Positions 47,620 to 59,500 of a stretch of DNA of 64,000 nucleotides are shown piece after piece (position 1 is the stretch's first letter; every line of letters begins with the position of its first letter). The notes under the pieces were generated by a model. It did no database searches. It was not told the origin of the DNA and was given only the letters and a program-made list of their open reading frames with translations. This stretch comes from Heracleum sosnowskyi (Eukaryota > Streptophyta > Magnoliopsida > Apiales > Apiaceae): the NCBI GenBank assembly GCA_030848705.1, contig CM061243.1, forward strand, positions 100,314,436 to 100,378,435, in the 5' to 3' direction. The translations under genes were made by a program, and so were the position numbers.

Positions 47620-48292
47620 TGTACTCAATGTTCTATTTTTAATGATTTTATTAATAATAAAAGTTCTTGTTTTTGTGGTTACTGAGTTTATGAAGTGTTT
47701 GTGTAATTTACTTAATATCTGTGTTCAAACGATTACATTGCTAAATCCATAATGTGTCAATATTAAGTTAAGTATATGAATAAAGCATTCTAATAAGTTC
47801 ATGACAGAACCAATTCCCAATCGAAGTTACTGTCGTTAAGAAGGGTACTGTCGTGTGTTTCTTGACAGCAACCTTCTTGACAGCAGGAAAAGACTTTCTG
47901 TCAAGACTTGTAAAGGATACTGTCATTCATATGCTTAACGGTGACAACAAGTTTTTGCGCAATAGTTGCTGTCGCGCAAAACCTACTGTCACCACCTCTT
48001 ATTACTGACAGATTGTTTCTAGCGCACAGGTTACTGTCAACAATAGTGGACCGTTGAAATTGGATATTTATCCCACGTTGGTCAGTGAATAACGGGCAGT
48101 AACTCACGTGTTTAAGAGTGGGTTAAGACACGTTCTTGAAATCCACTTTTTATGCACAAAAACGTTTGAGATACCCCTATTTATTCCCCAGTTACTCAGA
48201 CATATCTTTCTCTTTCTCATCAAACTCAAGACAAAACAACTTTCTTCCAGCAAAAAACAACTCTCTTACATTCTTCTTTTCTTGAAATCTCA
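47620..48292 (+). promoter_or_regulatory. Element C spacer before ORF3: motif cluster and TATA-like box
   Basis: Between 47797 and 48040 at least ten ACTGTC/GACAGC/CTGTCA boxes are packed together. TATTTATT (about 48178) stands about 110 bp before the ORF3 ATG. A CT/CAA-rich leader like a plant 5' UTR follows. Confidence 0.55.
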
Positions 48293-51200
48293 ATGGCCCC
48301 CAAACAGACTCTCTCTCAAACAAACTTTGTTGGCATCTTTTCCCTAAATGATGCTGGTGAAGGCTTCAAAGGACTCGTGTTTTTCTTGAACAAGTCCTAT
48401 CTCGGTTATGCCATCACCTCAACCCCCATTCTAGACTTAGACAGACTTGAGGCGTTTTGGCAAACTGCTGTTGCTCAAACTGAGGGTGAGAACCCGGGTA
48501 TTCAATTCACAATCTCTGGGCAACAATACACTCTTACAGCTGAGGTCATCAACACTGCTCTTGGAATTACCCTTGAAGCAAGACAACAATTTACTGAACT
48601 TGCAAATGATGACACTCTCAAGAAGCTCTTCTTGAAGATTGGGTATGCAGGCCCTATTCTCGAAGAGGGGACTACCAAGTGGTATCCAACTGGTGAAATG
48701 GATAGGAAGCATCTGAGAAAGGAGTGGAGCATGATATTTGATGTGATGGTCAAGGTGTTCTCTACCAAGTCCATAGGCTGGAATGGAATACCCTCCTACA
48801 TCAAGAAACTGACACATTCTCTTGTCCATGGATACAAGGTGAATGTTGGAGCTCTCCTCATGGCACACCTCCAAGCTGCCATAGGTAAGAAGGTATCAAC
48901 CTACCCTCGCTTTCTTATGATGTGCATTAATTCATTCTATGATTTTAATGATGCTGCTCCTCGTTTAGAGGCTTGCTCAGTTTTGAAAAAGAACACACAC
49001 ACACACTGTTATCATCACAAGATCTCAATGCACACATTCCACTCTGTTTCACTCAGCACATGGTTGATCAAGTGTCCAACCTTGATTATCCATTACCTTC
49101 TGGTTATGATTCCTTTACTCTTGTGAATGAAACTGAATTAGACCCAAATTCAGTTAACCCACATTCAACACCATACACTCAGCCTAGGCCCTCTAGACTT
49201 CCCAAAGCCCAAAGAGAAGCCTTGCAAGAATCCAGAAAAAGGTCCTTAGAAGCTGATGTTAGTGGTAGCTCTGTTAGTCAAGAGGGAGACACTGCACCTA
49301 GTGCAGCAAATAAGGAAGGTAGTCAAACAGAACCCACAGTGGTTCCCCCTGAGCCTAAGAAGAAGAGAGCTAGGAGGACCAAAACCACTGTTAACCAAGC
49401 TGCAGTTTCTCAACAAACTGTAGTTACTGAAAGGGACTCAAACACCTCCCTAGATGTGCCTTCTCATCAAGGTGTATCTATTGAAATTGGCCTGTCTCCC
49501 AAGGCACCCTGTACAGAGTCTGCACAAACTCATGGTTCACAACCTGAGATACCCCCACTTGTAGAAACACACAGTGAGTTAGGGCACAGTGAGGATTTCT
49601 CTACTCCTATTGATGGTTCACATGTTTCATCTGTGAATCAACCCCCACTCTCTGCTACACTTTCACCTTCTTCCTTCCCTACACATTCCTTTGTTTCTTC
49701 TCCATAACCTAGAGAAGGGGACAGTCCCAACCCTTCAGGTTTTGATCATCCATCTCCAATCATGGATGAGCCCCCATCTAGTGGTCCACAAGAACCCATT
49801 TCTCAAAGTGAGATGGACACCACTCCTCCAAACACTGAGCTAGGGCAAAGTGGAATTTTGTCAGAAAATGAAACAGCCAACACTTTGTCTGAACTCCAAG
49901 GAGCATCTTACCTTCAGAAAGATGCTGTCACAGCCTCTGTTGCTGTCAAAGACATTGGCAAAGTTGTTGTCCTGGACACAGCTGCTGTCATGGGTGGAGA
50001 GAAAGATACTGTCACTGCAGAACTTACTGTCACTCCACCTCCCAAAGTTGCTGTCATGCCAGAACCTGCTGTCCGGACTCCAACTGACAGTAACATTCCT
50101 GCCAAAGATGCTGTCCAGTCCTCTCAGCCTGATTTTGATGCTGTAATCATTGAGGATGCCTCTGATGATGATCTACCTCTTGCCAAACTCTTAAAGGTAC
50201 ATTCTAAATCTACTCCTTCCATGCATGTTAGTACTGCTCATACCCATGCATCTAGGTTGAGTGAGGGTGTGCAAAAGAAAAGAGAGATAAAAGAAAAGAG
50301 AGGTGAGCATAAAAATGAGAGGCAGCCAAATGAGCTAGCAAAAGGAGAGGGACTTGAGCATGTCCAGAGAGATATTGAGGGAGCCCACACTATTCAGGCC
50401 TTAGGCCTTGAGAGTCAATCTGTGAGGGGTGATGAGATCACTCAAAAACACCCTAAGAGTGTGAGAACCCCCATAGCCTCCAAGCCCCTTTCTTTTCCTT
50501 CCCCTCCAAGAAGGTTAAGGTATGGTGGCCCCTCTGCTACTTATAATAACAGAATTGCAGCTCTGAAAGGACAGTGTGCTACATTAAACTCCAAAATGGA
50601 CTCTCTCTCTCAACTGGTGGTTGATGGTTTTGCTGCTACTCAGCTCTCCATCCAGTTCCTTACTGACCTAGTAGCTGCCAACTCAACTAAGGGGGAGAAG
50701 GTAGCAAGATCAGAATCATTGCCTATTCAGGAATCAGGTGGAACTCAGGGGGAGCCTGTAACTGTGAAGACCAAAGGGGGAGCTAAAAGGAAAGCAATGT
50801 CAAAGGGGGAGCAAGTCAAACCAAGCAGTGGACAACCAAAGGATAAAGCTGAAAAGCCTGTTGAAGTGGACATGGATGGTGAAAGGGTGTTAATGTCAAA
50901 GGCAACTCAAGATGCACTGCAAAGAAGACCTACATCTAAACACCCAATCTTGCCTCCTGTGGTAATTAGAGAGCCAACTCCAGAAACTCAAGAAACTACT
51001 CTACAGAAGAAATGGAGAGAAATGGAGGAACAAAACAAGCTTGGGAAAGGTAAAGGGAAACTGCCTGAATCCATCCAAAAGGGAATTATTTGGTCAAATG
51101 GCACTGAATTTGATCAAGAAGAAGCCAATGTTTTGATGGTGGATTACAGGGAGAGCACATTACTCAACCATGACAGTGAATTTAGCAGTTTGGTGGAAGA

Positions 51201-51775
51201 ATCAATGAATGCTCCAAGCAACCGTCCAACCAACACCACAAAACTGTTAAAGGATCAAATCACTAGTGTCAGTGTAATGGTGAATGATGAGAAAAGATGG
51301 GCTGTAAGTATCTATTTCACTTCTGGCATATCTTATTTCATCACAATGCAGTTATTGCAGAGTCTGCCAGCAAAGGTGTTGTGTGCTTTGAAGGGAAAGA
51401 TCAGGGCAACTCAAACACCATTCAATGAAATATTGGATATGCAAATCCAGAACCTGCTCACACAAAAGCTACCTGAAGTCTACACAAATCCACCAAGTGT
51501 TTTCTACAGATCTATAACTAAGGATGGCACAAGAAGGAACAGCTTCATGAATTTGGTTGGCACATCCAGAATGGAAACCAAGTCAATTCTGAAAGTGTTA
51601 GATGGAATACTCAATTCAAATGCCAATCCAGGAAGAGCTTATGTTGTTCAAGAGATCTACAAAATGCTGGTGCTGAGAGACAAGGCACTGGGAGCTAGAG
51701 TGAAGGAACTAATCTCTAGAGCCAATGCCAAAAGAAATGATCAAGATGGAAGCTGTCTCTATAACCTTCCTCCTC

Positions 51776-51827
<52 letters not shown>

Positions 51828-53373
51828 GGTTGGAGGTGGTGAAGCTTCTGGAAATGCTGGAAATGCTTGTGGAAGTAATTCTGGGAATACTAGTATTCAA
51901 TCCCAGAATGAAGGCAATGAAGAAACTCCTAATCAGGAAAAGAAAGATGCTGGTGCAACAGATGAAGAGGAGTCAAGAATACTGGAAGCTTTGGAGGCAA
52001 GCATTCTTAGATGTGCTATTGACTGCATAAATGCAGAAAAAGATGTTGTCACCAAAGGTACTGTCGACAAGGAAACTGTCAAAGAAGATGCTGTCATAGA
52101 AGATACTGTCGACAAAGGTGCTGTCAAGGAAGATTCTGTCAAGGATGAAGCCAAAGCTACTGTCAAGCCCAAAAGACTGAAAGCTAAAGCAAGAGCATGG
52201 TTCTCTAGACAGAAACCTCATGGAAAGCACAAGTACTCAGGAAAGGAAAAGGCCACTGGATTTGGCAGAAATCTGAAGATGCCAATTCAATCAATACCTC
52301 CCAACAGTCTTAAGGTACAACAAATGCAATCAAAAGAAATCAAGAGTGTTGAGATTAAGCTGGATGCTAATCAAGAGGTTGCTGAGTACATTCTGTGGTG
52401 GCCAGAATCAAGATCGGTCAGGATGAACAAGGACTTTGATCTTGTAGCCACATCAATCAGTGGTAGCATGACGGAAATAGATAAAAGAAGAATTGATTTC
52501 TTCTACTTGGAAAGGATGATAGAGTTGATGGAAATCTATGATGATGTTCCAGAGCCTGTCATGGAACATATTCTGAAATATCAGGCTGATAGGGATGCTG
52601 AATTCTATCAGAAATTTGGCTACAATTTTGCAGATTTTGATGATGCTGATATTCTCACTGATCTACCATCTTCTCCTATACCATACCACTGGTACTATGA
52701 GTTTGAGGATTTACCAACAGAAGAAGGGCAAACCCAACCAACTCAGGAAAGGGAACCCAAGCCAAGCAAAAGACCTGAATCTTCTCAATATTCTCAAACT
52801 AAGTCAGAACTTGATAAGAAGGAAGCTGAACTACTGGAAAGATGCAAGGTCTCCAACAAGGCAGAAAGTGAAGCTCCAAATTATCAATCATGTATGCTGG
52901 AAAATCCCCTAAGAATGAAGTATCTAAAAGAAGAAATCTATGTTTGCAGCTTTCACAAGCTAAAAACAACTATTCTGAAGGATTTACAGTATATGGTAGC
53001 TGGATCTATTCATCCCTTGGAGCAGATTTGTTCTGATGAAATAGAGAAAGTATTGGAAGGGAGAAAATGAGAAGACTCAAAGCTGGACAAGCAAAGGAGA
53101 AGGTCTCTCAATGCTTATCCTGGAAGTAGATTCAAGCTCATTCTTGAAGAACTTCACTTCAGAACCTATCCATATGATATAGAGCAATGGCTGAATCTCA
53201 GGGATGCTAGTTCTCTCCTCTCTCCTACCATAAAGAAGATCATTGAGGAAGTAGAGGATGCTGCAGTTTCTGCTGATGAAATTTCTCTTATAGAAGGTCT
53301 AAGAGGCTGCTTGGTAGAAGCTCTCAAAAGAGAGGATGTAGCAAGGCAGAAGAGGAAATCTCAAGCTAAGTAA
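48293..53373 (+). pseudogene. Element C ORF3 (so-called env-like), one frameshift and two stops
   Basis: It starts MAPKQTLSQTNFVGIFSLND. The N-terminal block has EAFWQTA near 55, INTALGI near 86 and LRKEWSMIFD at 141-150. A frameshift falls in an (AC)n run near 48992-49005, an in-frame TAA at 49705-49707, and a TGA at 53068-53070; the same frame then runs to TAA 53371-53373. The middle is low in complexity. It has DAV/TAV/DTV words written by CTGTC boxes at 49921-50115 and 52040-52165, and an aspartate run from a (GAT)n repeat at 51779-51825. The last 300 residues are more ordered and charged. There is no signal peptide or membrane span. The total would be about 1690 codons. Confidence 0.8.
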
Positions 53374-53455
53374 AAAATTCTTAATCCATTCTGATCTTGT
53401 TAGTTAAGTTGTCAGCACATATTGTAAATTTGTTGTTATTTTCCATAAAAACAAA

Positions 53456-53466
53456 TTGGGGGAGAT
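53456..53466 (+). other. Element C polypurine tract
   Basis: TTGGGGGAGAT directly precedes the 3' LTR. Confidence 0.88.
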
Positions 53467-54522
53467 TGTTGGGATTTATGGGTGATAACATAGAAACAAC
53501 TTAACTTTGATTGTACTTAATTTTTTAATTAAGTAGAACATACTGTCACAACCAAAGTATGTTCTTGTAATCAGTATGTAATGTTATTCTAGTTGTATAA
53601 TTTGAAAGAAGTTCACTTGCTGTGTTCAAGCCTCAAAGGATACATTAGATGACAACATGAATAAATGTTACTGTCCTAAAGCTTCGACAGTAAGATTACA
53701 AGAAGACAGAATGTTGCAAGTCAAGACAGCATATTCACTCTGACAGCAACATTGGCGGAAGACTACGCGACAGCAACTTTAGCCCTCGACATCAAGCTTG
53801 GAAACCTCGACAGCACACTATGCGGGGAACTCCTACTGTCACCAAAAGCACATTCCTGTGACAGCAAGCTATGTGGCAAAAGTAACTGTCTCGAGAAAGA
53901 CCCTTGTTCTAAGTATCTTTCTCAGTCAAATCCCGTGATAGTTTCAATGTTCAAGAAACATGCGTGTTGCAGTATCCCTAAGCTGCACCAAGTCTGCAAG
54001 ACTACGACAGAAGCTTCAAGCACTGCAAAACAAAAGCGAATCAATTCAAGAGTAATGTCAAGTCTTTATTTGCTGAATTGCTTAAGCTGGAAATAGAATG
54101 AATCTAGGTTGCTTTCTTTATAATGTATATCTGACATATTAGCAATTTAGGAAAGTCACATGGGTAAGACAATCTGTAAGAAGCTGCCACTTGACAGTGA
54201 CAGCAGCTTCACAAACCCGTGACTGATAGTGATAGGATTAGTCTTATACCTACTGTCAATTCATTCTAGATATGAAACGAAGACAAGCAAGTGTCTTGGA
54301 GAAGATCGAAGCTCAAGAATTTTCTCTTGAGGTTGTAGCAACACTTTACAAAAAAAATAAAACATTTATTTTGTGAATCCTGTCTTCTCTATTATACTGT
54401 TTGTGAATGCATACATATTATTGATAACATTAAATCTTAGTTTTAGTTGTTGAAACTGAGATTGAATTTTATCAGTATTGCATTCATCCCCCCCCCCCTT
54501 CTGCAATACACAAGGACCAACA
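53467..54522 (+). repeat. Element C 3' LTR (1056 bp)
   Basis: It is bounded by TGTTGG and CCAACA. U3 contains about a dozen GACAGC/GACAGT/ACTGTC boxes between 53672 and 54010, ahead of a TATA-like TTTATAATGTATAT (about 54116). An 11-base C run (54488-54498) lies about 25 bp before the end. The open frame 53752-54096 is LTR sequence. Confidence 0.95.
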
Positions 54523-55342
54523 TTATGCAAATTTTATTCAGCCGACTATATGAGAGTCAGCTAATTGAACTGTTCATTACGTAGGTCTATTTGTTTTGAA
54601 ATAATTAAAGTTTACGGAAGACTCAAATTGCATACACGGCAAAACTATGCAGATTTTATGTAGGTAATGCCTTAACATTGTGTGTAAGAGTCCTACATAA
54701 CGGATTTACTCATATACGAATATATTATTATTATTAAATATATAATGAATCTGAGTGATAAATACATGATAGATGATTTATACAATAGTTCATATTGACA
54801 TAATTATATGTTGTAAAATTATTTTTGATTTTAGTCGCACGACGACAATTTCAACTTTCTTATTAAAGTCCCTTAATGCCAACTATTTTTATCAATATAC
54901 AAAGAGAAACATATGTTGCATTTTTCGAGTTTAATATTTTAGACACATTTAATGTTTTTTTCCCTAAAAACTATCTAACATGAAAATATTTACTTGTTGA
55001 AAAAGCGATTTAAAATACTTGGTATCATAATAAATTTAGAATTGTAATCTGTGTTACTAAAATATAATTAATAAATATGTATCTAATTATTTGTTGTTAA
55101 TATTTAATATTGAAATAGTAAATGAAGTAGTAATAATTGATGTAACTAACTTATACTATTAAATACGATTATTATTATTACATATTAATGATGGGTGAAA
55201 TATTAAATGAAGTAGTAATAAGTTATGTAATTAATATTTACTATTAAATATGATATATAATTATTAATACATATTAATGAGGGGTAATTTGGTAATTTAA
55301 ATGGAATAAAATGGCTCAAAAAACCCCCTAGTTGCTCTATTA
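54523..55342 (-). mobile_element. Remainder of the Helitron-like element that holds copia C
   Basis: The DNA from 54523 continues the sequence interrupted at 29631. A diverged tandem copy of about 125 bp (ending GGCAAGACTATG at 29631 and GGCAAAACTATG at about 54649) brackets the insertion. A repeat of about 95 bp (AAATGAAGTAGTAATAA) occurs at 55120 and 55205. No gene is seen. The 5' terminus is not clear. Confidence 0.4.
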
Positions 55343-56309
55343 TCCATACTATATTATTAAAGCTGAAACATTGAAAATTTTGGTTTTCGGTCATTTATTC
55401 TATTTAATAAATGATAAAATAATATAAAAATAGTAACTAAATGATTGTCTTTTACAATTAAAACACTTTTTTCTAACAAAATTTATTACTTCCAAAAAAA
55501 TAACGCGCAATAATCTTTAAATCAAAATATATTATCTTTTATATTTGTTCTCACTAAAATCTCTATTTTCGAAAAATATCAGGTGCAACAGTTACTTATT
55601 TATTTTAAAACTTATTTTAATGCTTTTAATTATTTAAAAAAGCTTGTCTATTTTAACATGCCAACGTATTTTTTTAACAAATACAATTAATATAATTTAA
55701 AATACTTCTAAAAATCACGGGCAATTACTTTTTTAAATTAAAATATGTTAGCTTTTCTATTTGTCCTTATTATTTGTCTTTTATAAATAAAACACTTTTT
55801 TCTAATAAAATATACTCATTTTCCAAAAATATAATGGACAATTACCTTTAAATTAAAACATATTGCATTTTATATTTGTTCTCACTAAGATCTCTTTTTT
55901 CCAAAAATAACAGGTGTAACCTTACTTATTTATTTTAAAATATAATTTAATGTTTTTAATTATTTAAAAAAGCTTATCTATTTTAACACGCAAACGTATA
56001 TTTTAACAAATACAATTAATATAATTAAAACATTTCTATAAATATCACAGACAGTTACTTTTTTTAATTTAGCTTTTCTATTTGTCCTTATTATTAATAT
56101 TGTTTTAATAGATAATAAAATAATATTAATAATGGCCCAGATATATATATTTTTTTATGTTCCAATTTATATTTAAGTTTCTCATTTTATAATTTATCAT
56201 ATTGATTTTTATTATTTATTTAATATTTTCTATTCCCATTAATTTTTTTTAATTTATCATTTTTTAATCTCTTTTTGATGGGCCGTGCAAGGCACGAGTT
56301 ATAGACTAG
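55343..56309 (+). mobile_element. Non-autonomous Helitron (967 bp)
   Basis: The 5' end is A|TCCATACTATATTATTAAAG. The 3' end has hairpin CCGTGCAAGGCACG and CTAG|T at 56306-56309. Inside, a block of about 300 bp with ACTTATTTATTTTAAAA and TCTATTTTAACA phrases is repeated. It is related to the Helitron at 27563-28315 and has no ORF. Confidence 0.8.
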
Positions 56310-56595
56310 TATATAATAGATGCAAATGCAAAATGGTCGTTACAAAAGTCAAAAAGATTCTTTAATATTTGTGACTTTATAAAAAGAATTATACAATTCA
56401 AATTATAACCTTTAAATGAAATTTATTATCTATTGGACCCTAAGAACGGAAATAGCAACTTCCTCAAACAAAATTACACACGGTCAACTAATTTGCAGGA
56501 CATCCTTCATAGGCGTTTGTGCTGTCCACTTACGAGAGCTCTGCATTACGCTTCGTTACTGCAGTCATAGCAATAATCTGAAGCACACTTGTTCC

Positions 56596-59500
56596 TCACA
56601 ATTTCACATGGCCAACACCTCCTTTAAATGAAGGGTAAAGAGGTTGCGATCTCCTAAAACTGAAGATATCTTCTATCTGAACATAGCTAGGTTCCAATGT
56701 TTCCTTCTTGTCTGCTTCATACTCGGAAGAGTGGGAATTCCCGTACACTCGCACACTTAACGACTTCTTCTGAGGGGCACCTACTTTTATATGTTCATTA
56801 AAGAAATCGATAAGGTCTTTCTGAGTAACCTGCTTTAATGCTGCAACCTGATTTATCACCAATAAGTTTGATTAGCTATGATGATCATTTCTGTTACCGT
56901 AAAGGCTTAAAAAATGAACTCTATCAACAAAGAAGGCAGTAGTTGACAACATTTATCAGGTTAGACAATGGTGCAGAAAACAGCTTCTGTTACCAACACC
57001 ACAGATCTTCTTACCTCACATTCTCTTCTATCAAACTTCAGGGTCCCATCATAAACCTCCCGCCAATAGAATCCAGATTCTTCTCTCAAATTTTTGTGCT
57101 TTTCGAGCTTCATATCTATTAGTGCGTTGACATTGCTCTGTGACAATAAATACAAGTATTTGTGACGAAACATCAACATGACCAGAAATAGATATAGTAA
57201 GAAACCAGCATTAAAATATTTGATAAAAGGAAGTATAACCAGAATGTTAATAAATCCGCTTAGATTCACCATCTCATCTTTGTAAAAGTCTGCTTACCAA
57301 ATTTTATATACTATCTTCACTCCAGTATTGATCATTAATTTATTTTAAAACCTCTTAGTAAATACATGTAATAAAGAAAACCGTCATAGTATATCTATAA
57401 GAGCTCAAGTTAGATGGCTTGTCATATACCCTTTTCAAATTAAAACTTTTAGTAGTTTTCGTATACAAATTAATTTATCCATTATGCAACGGCTTCACGC
57501 AAAACATACAAATGTAAAATAGTTGGCGCAAGATTGCTGACCAAAAGCCATAAATCAAAAATTAAATTTTCTGTTTCAGATATTACTAAATATTTGAACT
57601 TGGAAATATTGTTAATCCTACATTATTGCTTGGCACAGAATTGCTTATCTTAGCCTTTGCCCATCATATTTGCACTGTAAAAGAACACACTAATTTTATA
57701 TAACGTCATCCAGTAATACTAGTCATTAGTCAACCAAGGAAACTTTTATATTTCTACACCCAATGCAAATATTTAATGCAACGCAAGGGGTCATATCAAT
57801 GCTTAGATGATTTTAATTCAGCATGAAAGGCAACTAGATATCTCACCTTGAATTCTTCATTTGACATCTCATGAAGTTTACTCTCAAACATCTTCAGAAA
57901 TGATTCGACTCTAAAATCAATTTGTCTAGGACCCTGTCAAGTTTACAAAAGATAAACAACATTTCTCGAAAGCCAATGAAATAACGAATCATATGACCAA
58001 GAAACTATAAGATCTACCTTAGCTGTTGATTGAATAATAAACTGCACTCCACGTACACCAGAATCATTCCTACATTAACGTTTATACAGATACAATTATC
58101 GACGAGGACATCAGGAGTTAATTTTATCTACATGGTGTAATATGTTGTGCTCCAAAGGAGTTCAGAAACACAGATGGATACCTTTGCATAAGAACAGTAA
58201 TATAACCAAGTTGCTCAACTGATCTTAGCTGATGGAAAGCTGGTTGTTTTGCAACCAGAGCAAAGAGCTGGAGCTTGACGTTCAACATAAAATCATCTTG
58301 GTGTACCTGCATTTAGTAGGTATAAGTACAAAGAATATATTTAAGAATAAATAAGAAAGCCGATTGTTTTGCAAACAAAGTGCATATTATGCCCAGGTGG
58401 AGATGTATAAAGTATAGGGTATCCTTTTCTAATGCCATTACTCTCTGACAACGGAATTCTACTTTTGGAGCATTGCGCTATCATTGAGTGCCCACTTTTG
58501 CAAAAACTTGTTAACATGACTTGTCGGCACTTTTAAGCTTGTAAGAAGGATCCACGGAACATGAAATTAACGGAGCAAAGTACACAAAGAGAGAGAAAAT
58601 GTACATCACAAAATCCCATCTAGTTTTTCTTGTCCAAACTACGGATATACCTGAATATAGTGAACAAGGGCAGAGTTCTCATCACTTGGATTCATGCCTT
58701 CGGCAGTGTAGAAATAATTTATGCCCCTATCAAGCTTGACTACTCGATTTGTCAGATGTTGAGATGGGAATAGAGCTTTAGATTTGGGATCCGCGCCCTT
58801 GTATAAAACATTTTCTACGTGTTGAATCATCGATTCTGCTTCATTTGGTTCGATGTTCCCTGAATGAAGAACAGGAGATAGTAAATCCAATCAGACAACA
58901 ATTAATACAGTGAATAAATTTGAGCACACCCAGTAAATTTAAGTACCTGCTACGTAGCACTCAATGAAAGTCCTTGATATCATAAGGGGATAAAATTTAG
59001 CAAGATGATCAGCTTCAAGATGGGGAAGAGCTTCAAGCTGATCACTCCACGGCCATGTCTGATCCTGTAGTATTAATGAACAATAGTACATTGCTTGCTG
59101 GTATGGCTGTTGAAACTTGAAGTTTTGATAATCCTTTGTGATCGATTCCTGGTAACATGTCAAGGGAAAAACATTAATTGCAATGTCAGTCGGCGCCCAT
59201 AACAGCTATTAGAAATAATGAAAATTTCTGCAAAACGGTTGTTAAGCTGTAAATAGATGCAAGGCCCCACTTTTTTGAAGTATGAATTGGGAATATCTAA
59301 TGGTAAAGCTAGCTAGGGAACGATGCAAATTTCAAAGCGACAGACCACTGATTCTAGTAGTGGAAAATCTATATCCACTTGATATGTAGGTCGCTGTGCT
59401 ACACTGAGAAGATAAAGCAACTACTTGGGACAAAGCTGCAGATTAATTAATTTTAAATAAGGGTTAAATGACATTTTGGTCACTCAACTGGCCATAAACT

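Larger units (their letters stand above)
29632..54522 (+). mobile_element. Copia element C (SIRE/Maximus type), interrupted by element B
   Basis: Element C starts at TGTTGGGATT (29632) and ends at CCAACA (54522). Its order is 5' LTR (split by B at 29839/41811), a partial gag, pol, a spacer with a small ORF, a broken ORF3, a polypurine tract and the 3' LTR. Without B it would be about 12.9 kb. A deletion joins the 5' LTR at about 42242 directly to gag, so the last 420 bp of the LTR, the primer site and the N-terminal half of gag are gone. Over about 630 comparable bases the LTRs differ at about a dozen positions. It is non-functional. Confidence 0.93.
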
